DNA from: a virus
Direction: 5' to 3' (one strand)
IMG/VR virus record: IMGVR_UViG_3300025072_000046
Coordinates: 1-24,333 of that record
DNA: 24,333 nt
Under the pieces are notes generated by a model that was not told the origin of the DNA, ran no database searches, and saw only the letters and a list, made by a program, of their open reading frames with translations. The translations under genes and the position numbers were made by a program. Shown piece by piece: positions 15,801 to 22,780 of the stretch. Every line of letters starts with the position of its first letter. Position 1 is the stretch's first letter.

Positions 15801-18800
15801 AAAAAACATTACTATCTAATCAGTCTACGTATAATTTATATGGTGACTATATCGCTAAAACTCTGAACCAGGTGTCCGCGACACATCCATTACCTAGTGC
15901 TTGGATTTTAAAATATGGGGCAATTTGGCACAGATATAAGGAGTTCATTAATAATAATACGGACTTTTTAACTTCGGTATGGACAGATTTCGACGCTAAC
16001 ACATATTTTAACAATGGTAGTGGTTTGGTGTACACATATGATTTAAATGTGGGTCCTAATAACAATTTAATGAGTTTCGGAGGACAGTGGTCCCCTACCC
16101 CCACGATGGACCAACTTAATTTAGGTTTTTACCCTGAACTAAACAACTATATTTATTATTTCGTTACTGGGGAGTTATTATATGACGGATTTAACATTAG
16201 TGGGTTCCCCATAACAGATAACCAAGTCAACCAACTTATAACCCAAGAAGCTTTATATTTAAAGAATGCGGAAGAATTAACCATAACCTCCTTAACGACG
16301 GACCCAATACAGACCAGAGCAAATTTTTGGTTTAACTACTACGATTTAACTATGGAGTCTTATTTAAGTGGTTATACTACGGAACAATATCTATTATTTC
16401 CGTGTGAAGGTGGAATGAAGAAATCCCAAGTGGAATTTGAAGTTAGTTCACCATATTCCTTAACTAATAACCCCAATGTAACTAATGGAGCGGCACGGCT
16501 TGTCTGGTCACTTTCTAACTACGGATATTTTGAACACCATCAGAACACTTTTCCACAACCAGACCAGTACCTAAAGAAAATAATGGTAGACCAAGAAGAA
16601 CAACTTTCTTTTAACATTACCAATAATGAAGAATATGCGTCTATTGAAGAATTATTTGACATATTTAGTCCCGAAATTTTAGATACGTTTGAAGGGTACT
16701 TCTTAAATTTTAGTGAGACGTTTAATGTTGACCCCCCCATTGCTTACGAAAAAGAAGACATAATGAGTCTAAATTTCCAACAGATAGTTAGGGAATTCTT
16801 AAAAATAGACCAAAATAAGGTTAACGATAGTCAAAGCAATACACAGTTAAGTTACAATTTAGGACAGACACAATTAAATAAAATTAATTCTACACTTAGA
16901 GAATTTCTAACCCACCAAAAGGCTTTTAATTTTTATAATCCTAAAGATATTAATCTAGAAGTGTTTAGAAGTTTGACACCTTCTTCAGGAGCAACACCAA
17001 CGGTCTCGTTTGGTAGGTATACGGGGAACTTACCACCAGATATAAGTTTAATTGATTCAACCACACTATATCTTGATGAATGGAAAGAATTAAGGAAACA
17101 GGTGGGGTTCTACACTAACTCACTCTCATCTGCTTACACATTAAACTTAATCTATAATGATAGTGGAAATTATGTTACTGAATTTTTTCGTGAGCTTAAT
17201 ATTGAGTTTAACGTACCTAATATAAAATTGTTAAGGAAAATAATTAGAATGTATGTGACCGTTAGAATTGATGCGGGGGCTACCGAGAATATTGACAATG
17301 TAGAATTCTTACAAAGAATAAAAACTGAAGTTGTAGAATCTTGGGAATTCTCCCAGTTCGATTTCCTTAACCAACTATTCATACAACTTAAGACGGTATT
17401 ACCACAGACAGCTGAAACTCAGATAGAGGAATTTACTGACAATTCCACTTATAATAGTGACGAAAATAAACTTGAACAATATCAAGTATTTAAGACTCTA
17501 AACGATAAGTGGATTTCAGGTGAGGAGTTTAGTAATAAATACCTATTTGAAGATTTTTTATTTTATGATGTGGCTAATAGAGATATTGGGGACAAAGCAA
17601 TAATAACCACGGATGCCATTAAAAGTTTCGGACACATTAATAACACCAATAAAAGTTTATTAACTATAATCGGTTCTTTACTACAAGGTAATTTCTTTAA
17701 CTTTATGGGGATGCCTTCCTATATTAATTTTTATGGGATGACATCTAATGGGGACACCCCGATACCTAAACTAAGCACACAAGACGAAGCAGACGCACTT
17801 TTTGGTACACATCTAGAAGTTGACACATTAGATTCAGGACCAAAATTTTTATGCCAATATGTTGGCCCACCATCTACACAGTTAGGTGGGGAACTCACCA
17901 AAAAGAGCAAATATGAAAACGATTCATTTATGTTGGGGAGAACCGTCCAAAACCCACTACTTTCTACCGATTATGACCCACAAAAAAATAATAAAGTTGT
18001 GGCGTTTGCCGTAGATTTTGGAATACAAAGTCAAGGTGTATTTAAAGGGATTAGTTTAGACCAAAGTGAATTTAAAAATACTTCCGAATCCTTTGTTGTT
18101 ACAGAGGCTATGGCACAATCCGCTAACGATAAAAGTATAATGACCCAAGGGCTCAGTTTATTTAATATATATAAAAGTCGTTCCTATACGTGTAAGATAG
18201 AAGCGATGGGGAACGTTTGTATCCAACCCACAATGTATTTTGAATTACGACACGTACCTATGTTTAGTGGGCCATACCTTATATTGGATGTAGAACATAA
18301 CATACAACCCAACACTATGACTACTACCTTTACTGGTGTTAGGGTCCCTTTCCACAAAATGCCTGAAATAAGTCAATTGGTGGCTAAGGTAAATCAAACA
18401 TTTTTAAATAAAGTAAGGAAGAAAGTTAAACAAGAAAAAGAAATTGCGAGAAAAGGAGGGTTTGAAGCTGAAAGTGATACTGAACTTGAATCAGTTAAAA
18501 AAGGAAATACTAATTTTATAGGTAGGGACGACGATAAGGTAGATTATATTATCATCCATGTTACAGCGGGTGTAGATTACGGTGCCGACCCTATCAGTAA
18601 CATCAATCAACAACATCTAAATCGTGGATTTGCGGGTATTGGATACCACTATCTAATATCTAGAGGTACCGGAGGTAGTAAACCAGACGGTACATTATAT
18701 GGTGCAAGACCTTATGGTAAGGTTGGAGCACACGTACTCGGACACAATGAAAGGTCAATAAGTGTGAGTATGATTGCTAATTGTGATAAAATGGGGACTT

Positions 18801-19306
18801 ATACTTCAGTTGGAGATTATGCGACAGATAAACAAAAGGATACATTAGAATGGACCTTATTGTATTTGTTATTTAAAGGTGGACTATTTAAAGTCAAGGA
18901 ATCCCAAACGGGCAGGTATGGGGTAATAGTTAAAACAGGTTCGGGAGACGAGTTGGTGGAAGACCCCACGGAAATTACAGACAATAATAAAGGGGTGGTC
19001 CCTAATTTATGGAAGAATGTCTTAAAAGGGCATAATAATTTTTCCAATAAGAGATGTCCATGTTTTAGAGTGGAGAGAGAATTGGAGGGTAGATTGGGGG
19101 TAAACCTAAGAAAAAAATTAGCGATAGTGGTAAATGAGTTAAATAGTATTGCACAATTTAACCCATTTAACAGTGATGAAACATCACAAGAAAAAATGAT
19201 AGACATTATAGGTTTAGGTAAAAGAGGAAGTGGTGGTGCTTATGTTCCTAGTCCGTGGGAGACCAACTCGGGACAATTTGGTGGAAACGATTTAGCTATG
19301 AACTAA
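12890..19306 (+). CDS. Giant baseplate hub-like protein with C-terminal T7-lysozyme-type amidase
   Basis: A 2138-residue protein. About 1-260 resembles a gp27-type hub domain (FFQLPYPLFKLKLKGYYGKA, then TGNYNVTCNFKGRV). The middle 1500 residues are rich in N, Y, F and T and unrecognised; about 1750-1830 (KSRSYTCKIEAMGNVCIQP, then FTGVRVP) looks like a second hub-type beta domain. About 1880-2090 is an N-acetylmuramoyl-L-alanine amidase (Amidase_2/PGRP fold). All five T7 lysozyme functional residues have counterparts: zinc ligands H1890 (IIIHVTAG), H2048 (GHNNF) and C2056 (RCPCF), and catalytic Y1919 (GYHYL) and K2054. Spacings H-to-Y (29) and H-to-C (8) equal those of T7 lysozyme (H17, Y46, H122, C130), while the middle is about 50 residues longer. 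I infer that it cuts peptidoglycan during tail penetration, replacing the gp5 lysozyme of T4. The last 50 residues are a Gly/Ser/Asn-rich tail. Confidence 0.82.
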   Translation: MANEISNGDNVLVEFSENNILLVDPSRVFEGGKVKDRLVDSENLIIYASLKARVVPRSKLIAGAGVDNPTPEAFVDVFEGDINFLKPEGKSYYTSDWTDTQTGKGFATAGGALNQRVQNTVTDPRTGQVRVSEEISNRLDSEGFGINNISVTLNRAFTPIVNITFTDVRGQTLFEQGPNSPYAAFFQLPYPLFKLKLKGYYGKAVEYQLMLEKFNASFDASTGNYNVTCNFKGRVTALLADINLQEMRVAPYMFSRSYEVDNGEDEKTSFFTSRGRQTLSQVYEAYKAKGLIDNRLPDLTIDDLIDRIKELETDIEKKLKSYNLNALDDIEKYDKYSTGYRNKILASGGWRATYIDTDINSITGPQVDVKTDKVYYMFKKVYRDNPVKQKDAFENLKKRIKEGNEGLLGNKTFGTGGEQAIPVDIRYEDLLAAPPTGFEDSTNSWFTFEIFEEKIGKIITVFNTKRTEIEKTLTAAVNTVVVESLGFNPTVRNIFAIFISHADTFLRLMDETHNQAFAVREDPNRLNSINGTGSPSSTDEVVMVYPWPHYYLEETDENGPQYVSTYPGSTNVLGQTKAYDATLWPEVNFVEEFFKAQVIGNVDSKPEFALNTVGGNWVPITSFELGEEQVYINKSIVPFNYEIWDRSIVFSCFSGLSTRLKENVAKNTFYELAKVEAANIKEYLTGLLDLNELLKNQTFNYNTFLTYLKEISPLNNYQLLIRDQFNTPYIRLKSNSGRFTLTPFNTFKSLTYQLNNGEIESSLSTLDNVLSSGNVRDNNILETFPFSHFVSNDPNTSWTVNNLAAGPQISSYESLNSIQQSLAYQQDQKVFASIIPDNTTSSVLEDIQFYTDADWASKTAITDLATKIDTRFINNQNTRNSWEVFYEKVQLQTDSSYVCNQNLVTTEGDLDYGDNYEGEIFSKQITSLLNTPYFINSMVEGVDNEINNIDSPYKSAAYLFLHSLPLPTLREKTLLSNQSTYNLYGDYIAKTLNQVSATHPLPSAWILKYGAIWHRYKEFINNNTDFLTSVWTDFDANTYFNNGSGLVYTYDLNVGPNNNLMSFGGQWSPTPTMDQLNLGFYPELNNYIYYFVTGELLYDGFNISGFPITDNQVNQLITQEALYLKNAEELTITSLTTDPIQTRANFWFNYYDLTMESYLSGYTTEQYLLFPCEGGMKKSQVEFEVSSPYSLTNNPNVTNGAARLVWSLSNYGYFEHHQNTFPQPDQYLKKIMVDQEEQLSFNITNNEEYASIEELFDIFSPEILDTFEGYFLNFSETFNVDPPIAYEKEDIMSLNFQQIVREFLKIDQNKVNDSQSNTQLSYNLGQTQLNKINSTLREFLTHQKAFNFYNPKDINLEVFRSLTPSSGATPTVSFGRYTGNLPPDISLIDSTTLYLDEWKELRKQVGFYTNSLSSAYTLNLIYNDSGNYVTEFFRELNIEFNVPNIKLLRKIIRMYVTVRIDAGATENIDNVEFLQRIKTEVVESWEFSQFDFLNQLFIQLKTVLPQTAETQIEEFTDNSTYNSDENKLEQYQVFKTLNDKWISGEEFSNKYLFEDFLFYDVANRDIGDKAIITTDAIKSFGHINNTNKSLLTIIGSLLQGNFFNFMGMPSYINFYGMTSNGDTPIPKLSTQDEADALFGTHLEVDTLDSGPKFLCQYVGPPSTQLGGELTKKSKYENDSFMLGRTVQNPLLSTDYDPQKNNKVVAFAVDFGIQSQGVFKGISLDQSEFKNTSESFVVTEAMAQSANDKSIMTQGLSLFNIYKSRSYTCKIEAMGNVCIQPTMYFELRHVPMFSGPYLILDVEHNIQPNTMTTTFTGVRVPFHKMPEISQLVAKVNQTFLNKVRKKVKQEKEIARKGGFEAESDTELESVKKGNTNFIGRDDDKVDYIIIHVTAGVDYGADPISNINQQHLNRGFAGIGYHYLISRGTGGSKPDGTLYGARPYGKVGAHVLGHNERSISVSMIANCDKMGTYTSVGDYATDKQKDTLEWTLLYLLFKGGLFKVKESQTGRYGVIVKTGSGDELVEDPTEITDNNKGVVPNLWKNVLKGHNNFSNKRCPCFRVERELEGRLGVNLRKKLAIVVNELNSIAQFNPFNSDETSQEKMIDIIGLGKRGSGGAYVPSPWETNSGQFGGNDLAMN

Positions 19307-19330
19307 TTCAGTGGTTTACAATTATTGTAA

Positions 19331-19338
19331 TATTTATA
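19331..19338 (+). promoter_or_regulatory. TATTTATA late-type promoter motif for 19356-20297 operon
   Basis: TATTTATA with 17 nt to the ATG at 19356, the same spacing as before the 7267 gene. It lies 24 nt after the stop of the hub gene. Confidence 0.5.
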
Positions 19339-19355
19339 TATAAAATAAGATTATT

Positions 19356-19562
19356 ATGAAAAACATAGAAAAAAATTTAGACACATTTCTAGGCAACAAA
19401 ACACAACCTAACAAAAATGTTAAGGTCGAAGAAGAAGGCTTTGAAGAAGTTTGTGATAAAGATACTGGGGAATGTACAACCGTTAAGTCGAAAGACGGAC
19501 TTATTGAAAGAGTCAATAAAAAAATAATCGTAGAAGACGGTAGAAGTCTTTTAATGGATTAA
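19356..19562 (+). CDS. Small acidic protein of unknown function
   Basis: A 68-residue hydrophilic protein, not recognised. It contains a compact CDKDTGEC motif (two cysteines 7 apart) near residues 33-40 and a basic/acidic C-terminal half (DGLIERVNKKIIVEDGR) that looks like a folded strand-turn unit. Its start follows a late-type motif, and the next gene begins 12 nt after its stop, so the two form a two-gene operon closed by the terminator at 20324-20357. Late expression suggests a structural or assembly role, but nothing in the sequence shows which. Confidence 0.75.
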   Translation: MKNIEKNLDTFLGNKTQPNKNVKVEEEGFEEVCDKDTGECTTVKSKDGLIERVNKKIIVEDGRSLLMD

Positions 19563-19574
19563 AAAAATATTAAA

Positions 19575-20297
19575 ATGGGTCGTAGAAAAGAAATTGAAAA
19601 TATTTTATCTGAAGAATTAAAAAGATTTAATCAGATAGGTGGGTATGTTGAAGGCCTACATGAACAATTTTTAGGTTTTAGTAACGTTAAAAGTGAATTG
19701 GGTGAGCAAGCAGAAGAGGGTGACGAAACTACAACTGATGATTCAGATGATTTAAATATTGAGTTGGAAGATACTACGGATACTGGTGACGATACAAACA
19801 CAGAAGAAAGTGGTGAGGATTTAAATATTGAGATGGACGACTTAGGTACAGAAGAAGATTTGGACTTAAATGAACCTAGTGGAAATTCAGAAGAGATTGA
19901 CGTTACCGACATAGTAACCATTACTAAAGAAACTGGTGAAAAAACGGAAGAGTTGGAAGGCACTATAGGAAAACAAAAAGATAGTATTGATTCTCTAATC
20001 TCTAAATTAGATGACCTGGAAACCAAACTAAATGGTATGGATAAAGTAATGGCGTCCATAAATGACTTAGAAGGTAAGATAGAAGAGTACAGACCACAAA
20101 CACCAGAAGAAAAACTAGAACTTCGTTACTTAGATAGTGGACCGTTTAACCAGTCACCTAAAAAATATTGGGAGGATAAAAAAGGAGATTTGAAGAAACA
20201 AAAAGACAAACATGAGTACGTATTAACTTCGGATGAAGTGGAGAACGTAAACGACAATGATATCAAAAATAGTTGGGCCTACAGTCCAGAAGATTAA
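19575..20297 (+). CDS. Acidic coiled-coil protein, probable late structural or core protein
   Basis: A 240-residue, very acidic protein. Residues 1-40 (MGRRKEIENILSEELKRF) form a basic amphipathic helix that contains LSE at 11-13, like the LxE sites cut by T4-type prohead proteases. Residues about 45-115 are a Asp/Glu/Thr-rich, low-complexity region with the unit DLNIE repeated (DDLNIELED, EDLNIEMDD). About 120-170 is a predicted coiled coil (SLISKLDDLETKLNGMDKV). The C-terminal 70 residues (RPQTPEEKLELRYLDSGPFN, then EYVLTSDEVENVND) look like a conserved folded tail. There are no cysteines. Acidity, coiled coil and the N-terminal LxE recall T4 prohead core proteins, but no homology can be claimed. 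It ends its operon just before a strong terminator. Confidence 0.75.
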   Translation: MGRRKEIENILSEELKRFNQIGGYVEGLHEQFLGFSNVKSELGEQAEEGDETTTDDSDDLNIELEDTTDTGDDTNTEESGEDLNIEMDDLGTEEDLDLNEPSGNSEEIDVTDIVTITKETGEKTEELEGTIGKQKDSIDSLISKLDDLETKLNGMDKVMASINDLEGKIEEYRPQTPEEKLELRYLDSGPFNQSPKKYWEDKKGDLKKQKDKHEYVLTSDEVENVNDNDIKNSWAYSPED

Positions 20298-20323
20298 TAA
20301 AATTAACCACATAATATTGGACA

Positions 20324-20357
20324 AAAAAAGGGGGAGGTCATTGACTTCCCCTTTTTT
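20324..20357 (+). terminator. Strong intrinsic terminator between late operon and replication operon
   Basis: A long stem in which the run AAAAAAGGGGGAGGTC (20324-20339) pairs with GACTTCCCCTTTTTT (20343-20357) including two G-U pairs. The loop is 3 nt. A and T tracts flank the GC core, so it could work on both strands. Confidence 0.88.
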
Positions 20358-20371
20358 GTGTATTATATTTT
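20341..20371 (+). promoter_or_regulatory. Host-type promoter candidate for gp32-like gene
   Basis: TTG (20341-20343), a 20-nt spacer and TATATTTT (20364-20371), a one-base mismatch to TAnnTTTG. The -33 part lies in the loop and stem of the upstream terminator. The leader to ATG 20409 is very A-rich (AAAAAAAAAAACAA). Confidence 0.5.
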
Positions 20372-20408
20372 CACATATAAAACTTTTAATTAATTAAAAA
20401 AAAAACAA

Positions 20409-21290
20409 ATGGGCACTTTAGACGCAATTTTAAAACAATACGAACAAGGACAAGTTCAAAGTAACGGACCGAAAAATAATATTAGTAGAGAAGACAGACT
20501 TAAAAAATACTTCGCTACTTATCTACCACAAGGAGAAAAAGAAGGTGAACGTAATATCAGAATTCTACCTACTAGTGATGGTAGTTCACCATTTAAGGAG
20601 GTGTTTTTCCATGAAATCCAAGTGGACGGTAAGTGGGTAAAATTGATGGACCCAGGAAAGAACGGTGACGGTTCACCAACAGGTGATAGGAGTCCACTAA
20701 ATGAAGTGGAAGAAGCACTTAAATTAACTGGTAACCAGAAAGACAAAGACATCGCTAGACAATACCGTTCTAAGAAATTTTACATTGTTAAAGTGATTGA
20801 CCGTGACGCAGAAGATGACGGCGTAAAATTTTGGAGATTTAAATGGAATTATAAAGGTGATGGTGTAATGGATAAGATTATCCCTATCTTTCAAAAAAGA
20901 GGAGACATTACAGACGCTAAAGAAGGTAGAGACTTAACTTTAATGTTAAAATCAGTACCACTTCCTAGTGGAAAAGGCAATTATACGGTTGTATCTATGG
21001 TTATGGCTGAAGACCCATCCGTATTGGCGGGAGATGAAGCTACAACTAAAGAGTGGTTAGGAAATGTAGAAACATACAAAGATGTTTACGCACAAAGACC
21101 TGTAGAATATTTAGAGGCTGTATCTAGAGGGGAAACACCAGTTTGGGATACGGACCTTAAGAAATATGTTTATGGTGATACTGAATCTAGCATTGATATG
21201 GGTGGAAACACACCTCAGTCACCTATTAACACTACTACTACAGTAGACCCACAAGCAAACGACTCAGAGTCTGACGATTTACCATTCTAA
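20409..21290 (+). CDS. gp32: Single-stranded DNA-binding protein, gp32-like, zinc-less
   Basis: A 293-residue protein with the layout of phage gp32-type SSBs: an N-terminal Lys/Gln-rich cooperativity-type arm (MGTLDAILKQYEQ), a core with RNIRILPTSDG and FFHEIQVDGKWVKL near residues 49-80, YRSKKFYIVKVIDRD near 118-132 and FWRFKWNYKG near 140, and a long disordered acidic C-terminus. T4 gp32 binds zinc through three Cys and one His in the core; this protein has no cysteine at all, so the zinc site is lost. It ends in DDLPF, like the DDDIPF tip by which bacterial SSB recruits partner proteins. It is the first gene of the replication operon, 12 nt ahead of the recombinase gene. It should coat single-stranded DNA during replication and recombination. 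Confidence 0.85.
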   Translation: MGTLDAILKQYEQGQVQSNGPKNNISREDRLKKYFATYLPQGEKEGERNIRILPTSDGSSPFKEVFFHEIQVDGKWVKLMDPGKNGDGSPTGDRSPLNEVEEALKLTGNQKDKDIARQYRSKKFYIVKVIDRDAEDDGVKFWRFKWNYKGDGVMDKIIPIFQKRGDITDAKEGRDLTLMLKSVPLPSGKGNYTVVSMVMAEDPSVLAGDEATTKEWLGNVETYKDVYAQRPVEYLEAVSRGETPVWDTDLKKYVYGDTESSIDMGGNTPQSPINTTTTVDPQANDSESDDLPF

Positions 21291-21302
21291 TAGTAAAAAC
21301 TA

Positions 21303-22298
21303 ATGGCAATTAAGAAAAAAAGTTTTAAAGACATTAAAAGTAAGTTTTCTAAGAAAGCTTCCTTCAAACCAGACAGGTTTTTTGATTTGGGGGATGCGTT
21401 CTTAGACGCAACTGGTCTACCAGGTCCAGCTATGGGACACATTAACATGTTTTTAGGGCATACCGATACTGGTAAAACAACTGCTTTAGTTAAAACAGCG
21501 GTAGACGCTCAGAAAAAAGGGATTCTACCCGTGTTTATAATTACAGAACAAAAATGGGATTTTGACCACGCTAAATTAATGGGTTTAGATTGTGAAATGG
21601 CTGAGAACGGAGAGTGGGACGGGTTTTTTCTATTCAATAATGAGTTTCAATACATAGAACAAATCACCGACTACGTCAATGAGTTATTAGATGCTCAAGA
21701 AAGTGGTGAATTGGAATATGATTTAGTGTTATTATGGGACTCAGTAGGTTCTGTCCCGTGTAAAATGACCTTTGACGGTAAAGGTGGTAAACAACATAAC
21801 GCGAGTGTATTATCAGATAAAATCGGTATGGGAATAAATCAAAGGATTACCGGTTCTAGAAATACGAATTCCACACAATTAAATACACTGGTTACCGTGA
21901 ACCAACCCTGGGTAGAATTACCGGACAATCCCTTTTCACAACCTAAAATCAAAGCTAAAGGGGGAGAATCACTATGGTTAAATTCAACCATAGTGTTTTT
22001 ATTTGGTAATCAGAAGAACTCTGGAACCTCTAAGATAACAGCTACTAAAGATAAAAGAAAAGTTAAATTCGCGACACGAACCAAAATATCAATTATGAAA
22101 AACCACGTTAACGGTTTGGGGTATGAGGACGGAAAAATACTAGTAAGCCCACACGGATTCCTTAAGGGTAAGGACGCTGGAGAAGAAAAAAAATCAATAG
22201 AAGGGTATAAGACTGAAAATTCTGAGTACTGGAAAGACATTATAGGTTCTGATGGAGATTATAACTTAGCAGTTGAAGAAACTGGTGAAATATTTTAA
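21303..22298 (+). CDS. uvsX: RecA/UvsX-like recombinase
   Basis: A 331-residue RecA-family ATPase, shorter than T4 UvsX (391). Walker A is GHTDTGKT at residues 52-59, catalytic Glu is E82 (ITEQKW), and Walker B ends with D146 (LVLLWDS). The DNA-binding loop region (QHNASVLSDKIGMGINQRI) and an NQPWVELP segment, equivalent to the RecA Gln switch, follow near 170-215. The Lys-rich N-terminal helix (MAIKKKSFKDIKSKFSKK) fits filament formation. The C-terminal region from about 270 is a short winged-like domain. It forms filaments on DNA coated by the gp32-like protein, whose gene is directly upstream, and drives strand exchange and recombination-dependent replication. The FKBP gene starts 12 nt downstream after an A-rich leader. 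Confidence 0.9.
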   Translation: MAIKKKSFKDIKSKFSKKASFKPDRFFDLGDAFLDATGLPGPAMGHINMFLGHTDTGKTTALVKTAVDAQKKGILPVFIITEQKWDFDHAKLMGLDCEMAENGEWDGFFLFNNEFQYIEQITDYVNELLDAQESGELEYDLVLLWDSVGSVPCKMTFDGKGGKQHNASVLSDKIGMGINQRITGSRNTNSTQLNTLVTVNQPWVELPDNPFSQPKIKAKGGESLWLNSTIVFLFGNQKNSGTSKITATKDKRKVKFATRTKISIMKNHVNGLGYEDGKILVSPHGFLKGKDAGEEKKSIEGYKTENSEYWKDIIGSDGDYNLAVEETGEIF

Positions 22299-22309
22299 AT
22301 TAAAAAAAA

Positions 22310-22756
22310 ATGGAAGAAAATATGGTAAAAGTAGAAAAAGGTAACAAAATTAAAGTACATTATACTGGCACTTTAAATGATGGTAATAAATTTGATAGTT
22401 CCCACGATAGAGGGCAGACTCTAGATTTTGAAGTCGGTACTGGTCAGATGATAAAAGGATTTGATGAAGGTGTAATAGGTATGGAAGTAGGTGAGACTAA
22501 AGACTTACACCTAAAGCCAGAGGACGCTTATGGACTAAGAAAAGAAGAAGCTCAAACAGAAGTTCCTAAGAAGGCACTTCCATCAGACTTTAACCCTAAA
22601 ATTGGGGAAACAGTTCAGGGTCAAACAATCGATGGAAGGCCGATTTTAGCGAAGGTTAAAGAATTACAAGAAGATAAGGTAATTTTAGATTTGAACCACC
22701 CATTAGCAGGTGAAGAACTTAATTTTAATATTGAGTTAATAGAGATAGGAAAGTAG
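22310..22756 (+). CDS. FKBP-type peptidyl-prolyl isomerase, SlyD-like
   Basis: A 148-residue FKBP. Core residues are clear: VHYTGTL (16-22), FDSS (28-31), and GQMIKGFDEGVIGM (45-58, with the conserved Val-Ile-x-G of the active site). A SlyD-type insert-in-flap chaperone domain occupies about 70-125 (EDAYGLRKEEAQ, then PKIGETVQGQTIDG) and the core returns with LDLNHPLAGEELNF. The histidine-rich metal-binding tail of E. coli SlyD is absent. ATG 22310 is preferred to 22322 because it follows the A-rich leader TTAAAAAAAA. Phage FKBPs are uncommon, and this one sits between uvsX and the nuclease gene, so it may help fold or assemble replication proteins. It was probably taken from a host slyD-type gene. 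Confidence 0.9.
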   Translation: MEENMVKVEKGNKIKVHYTGTLNDGNKFDSSHDRGQTLDFEVGTGQMIKGFDEGVIGMEVGETKDLHLKPEDAYGLRKEEAQTEVPKKALPSDFNPKIGETVQGQTIDGRPILAKVKELQEDKVILDLNHPLAGEELNFNIELIEIGK

Positions 22757-22780
22757 TGTTTAATTTGATAATAAAACAAA

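Noticed and set aside
14379-16157. TATTTATT copies at 14379-14386 and 16150-16157
   Set aside because: They lie within the continuous 2138-residue reading frame, with no start codon arrangement downstream; in AT-rich DNA such matches are expected by chance.
22755-22780. Possible promoter TTTAATTTG before the RNase H-like gene
   Set aside because: It misses the TAnnTTTG spacing by one base and the gene sits in a tight operon.
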